Source: Arcanobacterium wilhelmae
Lineage (GTDB): Bacteria > Actinomycetota > Actinomycetes > Actinomycetales > Actinomycetaceae
Assembly: GCF_029632765.1 (NCBI RefSeq)
Contig: NZ_CP121247.1
Coordinates: forward strand, 930,001 to 994,000
Direction of reading: 5' to 3'
DNA length: 64,000 bases
Part shown: positions 1-8,815 of the stretch, piece by piece
Layout: each line of letters begins with the position of its first letter
Numbering within the stretch: the first letter of the stretch is position 1
Made by a program: the position numbers and the translations under genes
The notes under the pieces: generated by a model
The model's database searches: none
The model's input: the letters and a program-made list of their open reading frames with translations, nothing else
What the model was told of the DNA's origin: nothing

Positions 1-555
1 GTGCGCGGGCAGATGCGTAAGCGCGGTTGGAAGGTTGCAGACACAGTTGGCGACATTGCCAAATTTTTCGCGGTCAATGATCGTTACACGCTCATGGATC
101 GTGCCCTGGCACCGGACGTGCCAGGCCTGATGGCCGTCGAGGGCAAGAGCGGTGAGACGGAATGGAAGACTGCCGTGACGATCTCTCCCGACGACGGTGC
201 GCAGCTTCTCGTGTCGGCTACCCTTGCTCAGCGACCGGACGGTTCGATTGGTGCGCTGGACGAGGCGCGCCTGGATCGCACTGACGGCGGCTTCGCGATT
301 TTCTCCGATCAAGGCGAGGCGAGCTGGCTAGCGGACGGCACGGAGAGCGGGCAGTTCCCTCCCTATCTCACTCATGATCTTCTCGATTGGCTTTACCGCT
401 GGGAGAGCGCGGAAGCCGTTCACTTTGCAGGTGAGCAGGTCACGGCCCGCTTGACCCCCGAGGCGTCCAGGCGCGATCTCGTGGAACTCGTGGACGAATC
501 TTCACGGGCAATCGGCACCACGATTGGCCTGCTCCCTCCGATCGCGTGGGCGTAG
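1..555 (+). CDS. Unknown protein, probably 5'-truncated by the window edge
   Basis: An open frame runs from base 1 to a TAG at 553-555 (184 codons). A GTG sits exactly at base 1, but the frame has no upstream context, so this is best read as the C-terminal part of a longer gene. The protein is acidic, soluble-looking and has no membrane segment or motif I recognise; it contains alternating beta-type stretches and ends in a hydrophobic Pro-rich tail. It converges on the DUF3097 gene with no intergenic space (stop codons at 553-555 and 556-558 abut). I assign no function. Confidence 0.6.
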   Translation: MRGQMRKRGWKVADTVGDIAKFFAVNDRYTLMDRALAPDVPGLMAVEGKSGETEWKTAVTISPDDGAQLLVSATLAQRPDGSIGALDEARLDRTDGGFAIFSDQGEASWLADGTESGQFPPYLTHDLLDWLYRWESAEAVHFAGEQVTARLTPEASRRDLVELVDESSRAIGTTIGLLPPIAWA

Positions 556-1401
556 CTACTCGCCTTCGGTGACGAAATCGATCAGCTCTTCCATGCGCCC
601 GAGGAGGGCGGGGGAGAGATCCGTATAGGAGTGCACTGAATCGAGGATGCGCTTCCAGCCCAGCCCGATGTCTTCGGCGTTCGAGTGCGGCCAGCCGAGC
701 CGTGTGAGAGTGCCCACCTTGATGTCCTCTCCGCGTGGCACGGTTGGCCACTGCCGGATGCCGACGGCGCTGGGCTTCACTGCCTGCCAGACGTCCACGT
801 AAGGGTGGCCGAGGACGAGCACGCCGGGCTTTCGCATGGCGGCCTGCGCGATTCGTGATTCCTTCGACCCAGGAACAAGATGATCGAGGAGAACTCCGGC
901 TCTGTGGCGCTCATCAGGCCCGAACACCTCGAGGATCTCGAGGAGATGATCGGCGCCGAAGAGCTCTTCGACCATAATCCCCACGTAGGCGAGATCCTCA
1001 CCCCAGATTTTCGACACCAGCTCGGCGTCGTGCTTTCCCTCAACCCAAATGCGACTCGGACGTGCCACCCGAGCCTCATGGGCAACGGCTCGCGAGCCGG
1101 AGGCGGTAATCTGCGCACCAGCGACCGTCTTCAGCCCCGACGTCGTTGTTGCCGGTTTCGGCGGGACCAGGGTGACGGGTTTGCCCTCGGCCCAGAACCC
1201 CGGGCCCACGAAGAATGAGCGTCGTTTGTTGAAACGATCCTCGAGCTCCATCTGCCACTTTCCGGCGACTTTCGCGACCCGCATCACTTCTCCGACGTAG
1301 CCCGACGACGGGTCTTCGAGGAGCATGCCCACCTCGACTGGCACCTCGGGCGCCTTCGGGTTGCGTGAAAAGTTGGCCAATACATCGTTTGAGTAACGCA
1401 C
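556..1401 (-). CDS. DUF3097 family protein
   Basis: The 281-residue product matches the actinobacterial DUF3097 family as I recall it, with a conserved RYSNDVLA-like N-terminus and the WVEGKHDAELVSKIWGEDL segment (about residue 120-138), which resembles a toprim-like acidic motif. No biochemical role is established. The frame stays open up to a TTG at 1521, but that would run into the divergent hrcA control region. I chose the GTG at 1399-1401 because family homology begins there and because a TATTCT hexamer (1409-1414, minus strand) ends 7 nt before it with no Shine-Dalgarno sequence, which suggests a leaderless transcript. It is divergent from hrcA. Confidence 0.75.
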   Translation of the reverse strand: MRYSNDVLANFSRNPKAPEVPVEVGMLLEDPSSGYVGEVMRVAKVAGKWQMELEDRFNKRRSFFVGPGFWAEGKPVTLVPPKPATTTSGLKTVAGAQITASGSRAVAHEARVARPSRIWVEGKHDAELVSKIWGEDLAYVGIMVEELFGADHLLEILEVFGPDERHRAGVLLDHLVPGSKESRIAQAAMRKPGVLVLGHPYVDVWQAVKPSAVGIRQWPTVPRGEDIKVGTLTRLGWPHSNAEDIGLGWKRILDSVHSYTDLSPALLGRMEELIDFVTEGE

Positions 1402-1408
1402 GCGCCCC

Positions 1409-1414
1409 AGAATA
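1409..1414 (-). promoter_or_regulatory. -10 hexamer for leaderless DUF3097 mRNA
   Basis: TATTCT on the minus strand ends 7 nt before the GTG start at 1401. No Shine-Dalgarno sequence lies in the gap (GGGGCGC is the whole gap), and no good -35 box is evident. Inferred leaderless promoter. Confidence 0.45.
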
Positions 1415-1469
1415 GTGCACGCGCAGGGCTGAATTTGGGATATGTACACCGGCAAGTTGCGGCGTAGAA

Positions 1470-1496
1470 TTAGCACTCGGAATGTGCAAGTGCCAG
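1470..1496 (+). promoter_or_regulatory. CIRCE operator (HrcA binding site), right arm degenerate
   Basis: The left arm TTAGCACTC (1470-1478) is a perfect CIRCE half-site. After a 9-nt spacer, the right arm AAGTGCCAG (1488-1496) matches GAGTGCTAA at 6 of 9 positions. The element starts at the last base of a -10-like TAGAAT (1465-1470) and ends directly before the hrcA Shine-Dalgarno, the expected place for autorepression by HrcA. Confidence 0.88.
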
Positions 1497-1507
1497 GGAG
1501 GTGAGTG

Positions 1508-2524
1508 ATGACGGATCGCAAGTCAATTGTTTTGAAAGCAATCGTGGAGGATTACGTTGCCACGCGCGAGCCCGTTGGCTCGAAGGCCGTGGTGGAACGT
1601 CATAAGCTCGCTGTCTCACCGGCAACGGTCCGCAACGACATGGCGCAGCTCGAGGAAGCAGGTCTGATCGTCCAGCCGCACACGTCCGCCGGACGCATTC
1701 CAACCGATGCTGGATATCGTGCATTCGTCGATGCGATTGCGAAGGTGAAGCCGCTGTCGAAGGCGCAACGCACGGCGATCAACGACATGCTTTCGGACGC
1801 GGTGGATCTCGATGATGTCTTATCTCGAGCCGTGCGCCTGCTCGCTCAGTTCACGCGGCAGGTTGCGGTTGTGCAGTACCCATCCCTCACGCGCGTCGGG
1901 CTAAGGCATGTCGAACTCCTGCTGTTGGCTCCTCGCGTGATCCTCGTGGTGATTATTACCGATGCTGGGCGCGTCGAGCAACGAACGATTTCAGCGGTTG
2001 CCGAGCATACGGAGGCTGAGCTGGCACAGGTTTCTCGTGCACTCAATGAGGCTTGTGGCGGCGCATCTTTAGAGAATCTCGCTGGCGCCGCCCTTGCCGC
2101 ACAAGAAACCCTCCCCGCCCCGTTGCGTTCGATTGCCGCGGTCGTCGCAGAGACGATCGACGCCACCTTGCGCACCGACGTCGAAGAACGCGTCGTCGTC
2201 GCCGGTACAGGCAACCTCACCCGGTACGGCATCGACCCGGCGGAGGTGGCGCCCGTGCTCGACAAGCTCGAAGAACAAGTGGTTCTGTTGCGCTTGCTGG
2301 CCCACCAAGCAGGCGGACTCGGCGTACGCATCGGTGCCGAAAACGGTGCGGATCTTGGTGAGACCTCGGTGGTGTCCACCGATTATGCGGGTGGCCACGC
2401 GGGTGCCGTCGCGCGCCTTGGTGTGGTTGGCCCAACCCGAATGGACTATCCGGGCGCAATGAGCTCGGTGTATGCGGTTGCTCAGTACCTGTCTCATTTC
2501 CTTGGAGAAACTGAGACGGACTAA
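1508..2524 (+). CDS. hrcA: Heat-inducible transcription repressor HrcA
   Basis: HrcA represses class I heat-shock genes by binding CIRCE with help from GroEL. The 338-residue product has the usual N-terminal winged helix (about 1-75, with GSKAVVERHKLAVSPATVRN as the helix-turn-helix and IPTDAGYRAFVD after it) followed by the GAF-like and dimerisation regions to about 330, full family length. The start is ATG 1508, 6 nt after GGAGG (1497-1501); an in-frame GTG at 1505 is a weaker alternative. A CIRCE element lies immediately upstream, so the gene is almost certainly autoregulated. dnaJ follows 12 nt later, the common hrcA-dnaJ arrangement in Actinobacteria. groEL and dnaK are not in the window. 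Confidence 0.97.
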   Translation: MTDRKSIVLKAIVEDYVATREPVGSKAVVERHKLAVSPATVRNDMAQLEEAGLIVQPHTSAGRIPTDAGYRAFVDAIAKVKPLSKAQRTAINDMLSDAVDLDDVLSRAVRLLAQFTRQVAVVQYPSLTRVGLRHVELLLLAPRVILVVIITDAGRVEQRTISAVAEHTEAELAQVSRALNEACGGASLENLAGAALAAQETLPAPLRSIAAVVAETIDATLRTDVEERVVVAGTGNLTRYGIDPAEVAPVLDKLEEQVVLLRLLAHQAGGLGVRIGAENGADLGETSVVSTDYAGGHAGAVARLGVVGPTRMDYPGAMSSVYAVAQYLSHFLGETETD

Positions 2525-2536
2525 AGGAAGGAACAC

Positions 2537-3661
2537 GTGGCAGATTATTACGAGATTCTCGGTGTTTCGCGCGATGCGAGCCCGGAGGAAATCAAGAAGG
2601 CGTACCGCAAGCTTGCGCGAAAGTTGCACCCCGACGTCGCCGGCCCTGAAGGTGCAGAGAAGTTTAAGGAAGTGACCGAAGCATACGACGTGCTCGGGAA
2701 TGAGGAAAAGCGCCGCACCTACGACATGGGCGGTGCAGATGCGTTGCATGGTGGCAGCTTTGGTGGTGGCGCTGGCTTCGGTTTTGAAGATATTTTCAAT
2801 TCCTTCTTCGGTGGAGGGATGGGCGGCGGGCGCGGCCCGGCGTCGCGAGCGCGCAAGGGTGGCGATACCCTCGTCGATCTCGAGATTTCACTCGAAGATG
2901 TCGTGTTTGGTGGCGATCATCAATTTACGTACGACGCCATGATCGAGTGCAATACTTGCCATGGTCAGATGAGCGAGCCAGGCTACAGTGCCGAAACTTG
3001 TACGCAGTGCGGTGGGTCGGGATCGATCCAGAAAGTGACGCAGTCGTTCCTGGGCCAGATGGTTACCCAGGCGGCCTGCCCCACCTGCCGTGGTTACGGC
3101 ACCGTGATCACTCACCCGTGCCATGAGTGTGCGGGAGAGGGCCGTGTGCGCGCCTCGCGTACCACCACGGTGAAAATCCCGGCTGGCGTGGATAACGGCA
3201 TGCAGATCCGCGTGGGTGGTATGGGTGACGCTGGCCTGGCCGGTGGGCCCGCAGGCGATCTGTTTGCTCAGGTACATGTGGCGTCTCACCCGCTTTTCGA
3301 GCGCCGTGGCGACGATCTCCTCACTACCGTTGAGGTCCCCATGACGACAGCGGCGCTCGGCACCGACGTCACGATTGAAACCTTCGACGGCGATAAGTCG
3401 ATCACGATCGATCCGGGCACTCAGAGCGGGAAGATCATTTCCCTCGCTGAACTCGGCGTGGGCAGGCTCCGCCGCCGCGGGCGTGGGCGTCTCCTCGTGA
3501 ACGTGCAGGTTGCAACGCCAACGAAGCTGACCGACGAGGAACGCTCGTTGATTGAAAAGCTCGCCGCGCTTCGTGGAGAGGAGCGCACCAAGGTGCAGGG
3601 CCGAACCGAGAATTCCTCGGTGTTTTCGCGTCTGAAGGATAAGTTCGGAGGCAACGCATGA
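2537..3661 (+). CDS. dnaJ: Chaperone protein DnaJ (DnaJ2 type)
   Basis: Co-chaperone that stimulates DnaK ATPase activity and binds unfolded clients. The 374-residue protein has a J domain (1-66, HPD at 31-33), a Gly/Phe-rich linker (about 70-105), a zinc domain with four CxxC pairs (138/141, 155/158, 181/184, 195/198) and the C-terminal substrate-binding domains. The start is GTG 2537 preceded by AAGGAAGGA. Its stop overlaps the rsmE start by 4 nt (ATGA), implying translational coupling. Actinobacteria often carry two dnaJ genes; this hrcA-linked copy is the one co-regulated through CIRCE. Confidence 0.97.
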   Translation: MADYYEILGVSRDASPEEIKKAYRKLARKLHPDVAGPEGAEKFKEVTEAYDVLGNEEKRRTYDMGGADALHGGSFGGGAGFGFEDIFNSFFGGGMGGGRGPASRARKGGDTLVDLEISLEDVVFGGDHQFTYDAMIECNTCHGQMSEPGYSAETCTQCGGSGSIQKVTQSFLGQMVTQAACPTCRGYGTVITHPCHECAGEGRVRASRTTTVKIPAGVDNGMQIRVGGMGDAGLAGGPAGDLFAQVHVASHPLFERRGDDLLTTVEVPMTTAALGTDVTIETFDGDKSITIDPGTQSGKIISLAELGVGRLRRRGRGRLLVNVQVATPTKLTDEERSLIEKLAALRGEERTKVQGRTENSSVFSRLKDKFGGNA

Positions 3662-4428
3662 CCCTGCCAGTCTACGTCGATCGCGAGCTGAAGCCGCTCG
3701 AAGCGGGTACGTTGGTGTCGCTTCGCGGTGAGGAGGCTCGTCACGCGGCCACCGTTCGTCGTACCCGTGTCGGCGAGGAGCTGGATATCGTTTCCGGGCG
3801 TGGGGTGCGCGTACGCGTCGAGGTGACGGCGACGTCGAAGGATTCCTTGACGGGCCGGGTACTGGAGTCTGTGGAGGAGCTTCCGTCGGATCCCCAGATC
3901 GTGCTCGTTCAAGCGCTCGCTAAGGGCGGGCGCGACGAACAGGCGGTAGAAACAGCCACTGAATTCGGCGTGGACCACGTCATCCCGTGGGAGTCGGATC
4001 GGGCAATCGTTTCCTGGTCTCATCCGGGTAAGGCCGAGAAGGGGCGTACCAAGTGGGAGGCGGTCGCGTTGGCTGCTGCGAAGCAGTCACGTCGTTCCTG
4101 GGTTCCAACCGTTGGCGAACCGGTTTCGACGAAGCAGCTTGCACAGTGGATCCGGTCGGAGAAGGCGATGGGCGGCCGGATTTTCGTGTGCCACGAGTCT
4201 GCAACCACCCCGCTCGTCGAGAAACTCGAGCAGCGGACGCAACTCGCCGGCGACGTCGCGCCGCGCACCACCGTCGTCGTCGGCCCTGAGGGCGGGATCA
4301 CGGATCTTGAGCTTGCACTCCTCGCCGACGCCGGTGGGGAAGTCGTGCTTCTGGGCAAGCATGTGTTGCGCTCGGCGACCGCAGGCCCGTGGGCGATCGC
4401 TGTCCTTCGCGCTTTGGGAGGAAAATAA
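3658..4428 (+). CDS. rsmE: 16S rRNA (uracil1498-N3)-methyltransferase RsmE
   Basis: SPOUT-class S-adenosylmethionine-dependent enzyme that methylates N3 of U1498 in helix 44 of 16S rRNA. The 256-residue product has an N-terminal PUA-like domain (about 1-75, with the [13 protein letters not shown] segment typical of RsmE) and the knotted catalytic domain, seen as [12 protein letters not shown] (about 205-216) and [16 protein letters not shown] near the C-terminus. It overlaps dnaJ by 4 nt and phoH starts 1 nt after its stop, so it is in the middle of the hrcA operon. Confidence 0.95.
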   Translation: MTLPVYVDRELKPLEAGTLVSLRGEEARHAATVRRTRVGEELDIVSGRGVRVRVEVTATSKDSLTGRVLESVEELPSDPQIVLVQALAKGGRDEQAVETATEFGVDHVIPWESDRAIVSWSHPGKAEKGRTKWEAVALAAAKQSRRSWVPTVGEPVSTKQLAQWIRSEKAMGGRIFVCHESATTPLVEKLEQRTQLAGDVAPRTTVVVGPEGGITDLELALLADAGGEVVLLGKHVLRSATAGPWAIAVLRALGGK

Positions 4429-4429
4429 A

Positions 4430-5389
4430 ATGATGGAAACGCTGAATCTGGTCGTGCCGGCGTCAGTTCCGATGATCAACCTGCTCGGGCACGACGACGA
4501 CGTGCTCCGCACCCTCGAGGGTGGGCTCGCACCTGTCACGTTTCACGTTCGCGGGCACAAAATCACTCTCAATGGGCCAGGAGAAGATGTCGCGATTGCC
4601 GGTCGCCTTGTGCGCGAGCTGATTTCGGTCGTCGTGGGAGGGGAACATCTCACCACGGATGCCGTGGAGCGCGCGATTTCGATCACGAAATCGGGCCTTG
4701 CGAAGCCGACTGCCTTGATGAAAGCGGATATCGTGACCGCTCATGGCAAGACGATTCGTCCGAAGACTCTCGGCCAGAAATCGTACGTTGAAGCGATCGA
4801 CGCGAATGCGGTCACCTTCGGCATCGGCCCCGCGGGCACCGGGAAAACTTATCTGGCTGTGGCGAAGGCCGTCGTCGCGCTCATGAACAAGGATGTCAAG
4901 CGCATCGTACTCTCGCGCCCGGTGGTCGAGGCCGGAGAATCTCTCGGCTACCTGCCAGGGAGCCTCAACGACAAGATTGATCCCTACATGAGGCCGCTCT
5001 ACGACGCGCTGTATGACATGCTCGATCCTGAGGCGATCGTGAAACTGCTCGCTGCAGGGACCATCGAAATCGCCCCGCTTGCCTACATGCGCGGGAGAAC
5101 GCTTTCTGATTCATTTGTGATCCTCGACGAGGCACAGAACACCACGCGGGAACAGATGAAGATGTTTCTCACGCGCCTCGGTTTCGGCTCGAAAATGGTG
5201 ATCACGGGTGATCTCACGCAGGTGGATCTTCCCCGCAAAGCCACCTCGGGCCTGTTGCTCGCACGCCGGATTCTTCGTGGAGTGGACAACGTTGCTTTCG
5301 CAGATTTCGGCTCAGCCGACGTTGTTCGAAACCGCATCGTTGCCGATATTATTGATGCCTACACACGCTATGAAGAGGACGAATCATGA
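4430..5389 (+). CDS. phoH: PhoH-like ATPase
   Basis: PhoH family P-loop ATPase, in bacteria commonly linked to YbeY and RNA processing; the substrate is unknown. The 319-residue product has Walker A GPAGTGKT (133-140) and the Walker B region FVILDEAQN (about 230). ATG 4430 follows GGGAGG (4416-4421); an adjacent ATG at 4433 is equally possible. The same frame extends upstream to 4112 inside rsmE, which is a chance extension. The stop overlaps the ybeY start (ATGA, 5386-5389), the conserved phoH-ybeY pairing. Confidence 0.95.
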   Translation: MMETLNLVVPASVPMINLLGHDDDVLRTLEGGLAPVTFHVRGHKITLNGPGEDVAIAGRLVRELISVVVGGEHLTTDAVERAISITKSGLAKPTALMKADIVTAHGKTIRPKTLGQKSYVEAIDANAVTFGIGPAGTGKTYLAVAKAVVALMNKDVKRIVLSRPVVEAGESLGYLPGSLNDKIDPYMRPLYDALYDMLDPEAIVKLLAAGTIEIAPLAYMRGRTLSDSFVILDEAQNTTREQMKMFLTRLGFGSKMVITGDLTQVDLPRKATSGLLLARRILRGVDNVAFADFGSADVVRNRIVADIIDAYTRYEEDES

Positions 5390-5892
5390 TTGAAGTGAAT
5401 GACGAATCTGGCTACACGCCTGCCCCTGACCTGGCAGAAATTTCATCCCTGGCCACGTTTGTGCTGGGCGAAATGCGCGTGCATCCGCAGGCTGATTTGA
5501 ACGTGATCATGATTGATGATGAGGCGATGGCGATCCTTCACAAGAAGTGGATGGATTTGGATGGTCCAACTGATGTGATGTCGTTCCCGATGGACGAGTT
5601 GCGTCCCGCTCCACTGGGTGAGGAGCCAAAGCCTGGAATGCTAGGAGATATTGTGGTTTCGCCGTCGGTGGCGGCCGCCCAGGCGCTCAAGGGCGGCCAC
5701 GCCACGCAGGAAGAAATCCTACTCCTCGTCACCCACGGCATCTTGCATTTGCTCGGTTATGATCACGCCGAGCCGGAGGAGAAGAAGGAGATGTTCACGC
5801 TTCAGCGCAGGCTGTTGCTCACGTTCCTCGCCTCTCGCCGCGACGATTTCCAAGATGGCGATATTGATCTCATCGCCCCGCCGGTGGAGTGA
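5386..5892 (+). CDS. ybeY: Endoribonuclease YbeY
   Basis: Zinc-dependent single-strand RNase involved in 16S rRNA 3'-end maturation and ribosome quality control. The 168-residue protein has the diagnostic H-x3-H-x5-H metal site (His117, His121, His127) and the conserved TDVMSFPMDE segment (62-71). It overlaps phoH upstream and the CBS/CNNM gene downstream. Its task on pre-16S RNA fits the neighbouring rsmE and era, which also act on the small subunit. Confidence 0.95.
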   Translation: MIEVNDESGYTPAPDLAEISSLATFVLGEMRVHPQADLNVIMIDDEAMAILHKKWMDLDGPTDVMSFPMDELRPAPLGEEPKPGMLGDIVVSPSVAAAQALKGGHATQEEILLLVTHGILHLLGYDHAEPEEKKEMFTLQRRLLLTFLASRRDDFQDGDIDLIAPPVE

Positions 5893-5894
5893 TC

Positions 5895-7136
5895 ATGGGG
5901 AGCGTTTACCTCGGTCTCTTAGCCCTTCTCGCGCTCGTCGCGCTGTTGTCGTCGGTGTACACCACGCTCGTTGGTGCGGCCCTGACGCGTATTTCGCGCT
6001 CCCAGGCTTCGCACGCGCATGCGCAGGGCGCGAAATACATTCTTCGTGTCGTTGAGCAGCGCCCGGCGGCGGCGTCGGCAGTGAACCTCATCTACGGCAT
6101 CCAGGTGGCGGTGTTTGCGATCGCCGCCACGCTTGCGATCGATACGCTCACCGAAAGCTGGTGGATCACGCTTGTGATCTGTGCGGGGGGCACGTTCGTC
6201 CTATTTCCTCTCTTACGCATCCTGGTACCAGCATCGATCGGGCACAAGCATCCGGTTGCGATCATCGCGGCTGCCGGCGGGTTTTTGCTGTTCGTCACCT
6301 GGTTTACGGCGAAGTTTGTGCGCGAGCGCGAACCAGCGGACGAGGAGGAGCGTGAGGCCTACGAGGAGAGCGCTCGCACCGCGATGGTGGAGCGCGTTGC
6401 CGAGTCAAAGGCAGTGGACGACGACGAACGCTCCCTCCTGGAGTCGGTGTTCAAGCTGTCGAGCACGCGTGTACGTGAGGTGATGGTGCCGCGCACCGAT
6501 ATGATCACGATTGATTCCCAGGAGAGCTTAGACAAGGCGGTGTCGCTGTTTGTGCGCTCCGGGTTCTCTCGTGTCCCGGTCGCGGGGGAATCTGTGGATG
6601 ATCTCCTCGGCGTTTTGTATCTGAAGGACGCGATCTCGAAGCTACATGGCAAAACGCTCGAGCCCGCTTCGATCACGCAGATCATGCGTTCGCCCGTTTT
6701 TGTTCCAGAAACGATGATGGCCGACGATCTGCTTCATCAAATGCAGTCCGATTCGAACCATATTGCTCTTGTGGTCGATGAGTACGGCGGTATCGCGGGC
6801 CTGGTAACGATCGAGGATCTGCTCGAGGAACTTGTTGGTGAGATGAACGATGAGCACGATCGGGCCCTGCCGGAGCTCCAGGAGTTGGGCGACGGCACGT
6901 ATCGGCTCCCTGCCCGCATGCCGATTAGTGAGGTTGGCGAGCTGTTTGATCTCGAGTTGGAAGACGACGACGTCGATACGATCGGTGGCTTGTTAACGAA
7001 GGCTTTGGGGCGGGTTCCGATTTGGGGAAGCAAAGTCGAGGTTCAGGGATTGGCCCTGGTCGCCGATGGCTTTGAAGGACGTCGCAAGCGGCTCGCGTGG
7101 GTGCGTGCGAACACAGTGGAGGAAGAAAATGAGTGA
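5895..7136 (+). CDS. CNNM/CorC-type membrane protein with CBS pair
   Basis: Member of the hemolysin C/CNNM group (DUF21 transmembrane domain, tandem CBS domains, CorC_HlyC C-terminal domain), associated with divalent-cation, mostly Mg2+ or Co2+, transport. The roughly 413-residue protein has three or four membrane segments in the first 140 residues, then a CBS pair (about 190-315, with the REVMVPRTDM start motif and the DEYGGIAGLVTIEDLLEELVG hallmark) and the transporter-associated domain to the end. ATG 5895 is preferred because GGTGGAG (5883-5889) lies 5 nt upstream; GTG 5889 is also in frame. Its stop overlaps era by 8 nt. Confidence 0.9.
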   Translation: MGSVYLGLLALLALVALLSSVYTTLVGAALTRISRSQASHAHAQGAKYILRVVEQRPAAASAVNLIYGIQVAVFAIAATLAIDTLTESWWITLVICAGGTFVLFPLLRILVPASIGHKHPVAIIAAAGGFLLFVTWFTAKFVREREPADEEEREAYEESARTAMVERVAESKAVDDDERSLLESVFKLSSTRVREVMVPRTDMITIDSQESLDKAVSLFVRSGFSRVPVAGESVDDLLGVLYLKDAISKLHGKTLEPASITQIMRSPVFVPETMMADDLLHQMQSDSNHIALVVDEYGGIAGLVTIEDLLEELVGEMNDEHDRALPELQELGDGTYRLPARMPISEVGELFDLELEDDDVDTIGGLLTKALGRVPIWGSKVEVQGLALVADGFEGRRKRLAWVRANTVEEENE

Positions 7137-8037
7137 GGATTTCCGCGCAGGTTTCGTGGCGATCGTGGGCCGGCCGAATGCGGGTAAGTCGACGTTGACA
7201 AACGCGATGGTGGGCGAGAAGATCGTCATCACCGCAAATCAGCCCGAGACCACCCGTCGTGCAGTGCGCGGCATCGTTCAGCGTCCGAACGGGCAGCTGA
7301 TCCTCGTCGACACCCCGGGTTTGCACCGTCCGCGTACGCTCCTGGGGGAGCGTTTGAACGACATGGTTCGCGATTCCTTGGAAGATGTGGATGCCGTGGT
7401 GATGTGCCTACCTGCAGACGAGAAAGTGGGTCCTGGCGATAAGTATTTGCTCGGCGTCGTCGCCCATGCAAATGCCCCTGTCTATGCCGTCATCACGAAG
7501 GTCGATAAAGTCAGTCGCGATGCGCTTGCCGCCAAGATCATCGAAGTCTCGCAGATCGGTGATTTTGCCGAGATCGTCCCGGTCTCGGCGGTGAAAGACG
7601 AGCAGGTGGATCTCCTCGCGTCGTTGATTCTCCAGAAGATGCCTCCCTCGCCGCCGCTATACCCGAGCGATTCGGTCACCGATGCTTCAGAAGAAGATCG
7701 CATCGCGGATCTGATTCGTGAGGCATCGCTGGAGGGTGTGCGCGATGAACTGCCCCATTCGATCGCCGTCGTGATCGAGGAGATGGAGGAGCGCCCGCGA
7801 CGCCGTGGAGATAACCGCCCGCCAATTGTCGATATCCAGGCGTCAATCTTCGTCGAGCGTGATTCGCAAAAGGGAATCGTGATCGGGAAAGGCGGTTCGC
7901 GCCTGCGAACGGTTGGTTCGCAAGCCCGCGCCGGGATCGAACAGATTCTCGGGAAAAGGGTCTTCCTTTCGCTGCGCGTGAAGGTAGCGAAGGATTGGCA
8001 ACGCGATCCCAAGCAACTCGGGAAGCTCGGCTTCTAG
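7129..8037 (+). CDS. era: GTPase Era
   Basis: Essential GTPase that binds the 3' end of 16S rRNA and checks 30S assembly. The 302-residue protein has G1 GRPNAGKS (14-21), G3 DTPG (61-64), a G4 variant TKVD (about 122-125, instead of NKxD; I recall such variants in other actinobacterial Era proteins) and a C-terminal KH domain with VIGKGGSRLRTVG. ATG 7129 follows GGAGGAAGA with good spacing; the open frame upstream to 7066 overlaps the CBS gene and is not used. Confidence 0.96.
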   Translation: MSEDFRAGFVAIVGRPNAGKSTLTNAMVGEKIVITANQPETTRRAVRGIVQRPNGQLILVDTPGLHRPRTLLGERLNDMVRDSLEDVDAVVMCLPADEKVGPGDKYLLGVVAHANAPVYAVITKVDKVSRDALAAKIIEVSQIGDFAEIVPVSAVKDEQVDLLASLILQKMPPSPPLYPSDSVTDASEEDRIADLIREASLEGVRDELPHSIAVVIEEMEERPRRRGDNRPPIVDIQASIFVERDSQKGIVIGKGGSRLRTVGSQARAGIEQILGKRVFLSLRVKVAKDWQRDPKQLGKLGF

Positions 8038-8065
8038 GGGTCTTTTGCCCGCAAGCCGTCAGTGT

Positions 8066-8071
8066 CATAAT
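8066..8071 (+). promoter_or_regulatory. -10 hexamer for leaderless recO mRNA
   Basis: CATAAT ends 6 nt before the GTG start of recO at 8078, and the gap ATATCG carries no Shine-Dalgarno sequence. A TTGCCC at 8045-8050 could be a -35 box but at a short 15-nt spacing. Confidence 0.45.
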
Positions 8072-8077
8072 ATATCG

Positions 8078-8806
8078 GTGAAAACTTACCGTGTACATGC
8101 GATCGTGCTTCGCCACCAAGATTTGGGCGAAGCCGATCGTATTGTCACGTTGTTCACCCGTGAACGGGGAATTGTGCGAGCTGTGGCGAAGGGTGTCCGT
8201 CGCACAAAGTCGCGCTTCGGAGCGCGCCTTGAGCCCTTTTCGCTTGTCGATCTTCAGCTCTACGAGGGGCGCAGTCTCGACGTCGTGACTCAAGCAGAAT
8301 CGATCCACCAGTTCGGTCGCAAAATTGTGGCGTCGTATGAGGCATATACATCGGCGTCGGCAATGGTGGAGGTCACGGAGCGGCTTCTTCCTGCGGAGGG
8401 CGAACCCGACGCCGAACTGTTCAGACTTCTTCATGGCGCACTGGCTGCGGTGGCAAGTGGTGATCGCGCGCCGGACCTACTGATGAACTCATATATCGTC
8501 CGGGCGTTGGCGCACGCAGGTTGGGAGCTCGCGATCTTCGAGTGTGCAAAGTGCGCAATTGAGGGACCACACGAGGCCTTCAACGTGTACGCGGGTGGCG
8601 CAGTGTGTGATGACTGCCGTCCGGCCGGCTCTGCCACCCCGTCGGTGGAGACATGGCAGCTCCTGGCAGCCCTATCAGTCGGGGATTGGCGTATTGCCAC
8701 TCAGGCAGACGAATCGGCGCGTAAAGCTGCTGCCGGTTTGATCGCTGCCTATGCGCAGTTCCAGATCGAAAGGTCGGTCCGCTCACTGAAGTTAGCAAAC
8801 CGGTAA
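8078..8806 (+). CDS. recO: DNA repair protein RecO
   Basis: Recombination mediator that with RecR helps load RecA onto SSB-coated DNA. The 242-residue protein begins VKTYRVHAIVLRHQDLGEADRIVTLF, the standard RecO OB-fold N-terminus, and has a C-terminal four-cysteine zinc site (CAKC then CDDC, about residues 157-184). The GTG at 8078 fits family alignment; the frame extends to 8045, but those residues are not RecO-like. There is no Shine-Dalgarno, and a CATAAT hexamer ends 6 nt before the GTG, so a leaderless transcript separate from era is likely. era-recO-uppS is the usual actinobacterial order. Confidence 0.93.
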   Translation: MKTYRVHAIVLRHQDLGEADRIVTLFTRERGIVRAVAKGVRRTKSRFGARLEPFSLVDLQLYEGRSLDVVTQAESIHQFGRKIVASYEAYTSASAMVEVTERLLPAEGEPDAELFRLLHGALAAVASGDRAPDLLMNSYIVRALAHAGWELAIFECAKCAIEGPHEAFNVYAGGAVCDDCRPAGSATPSVETWQLLAALSVGDWRIATQADESARKAAAGLIAAYAQFQIERSVRSLKLANR

Positions 8807-8815
8807 GCTGAGAGT

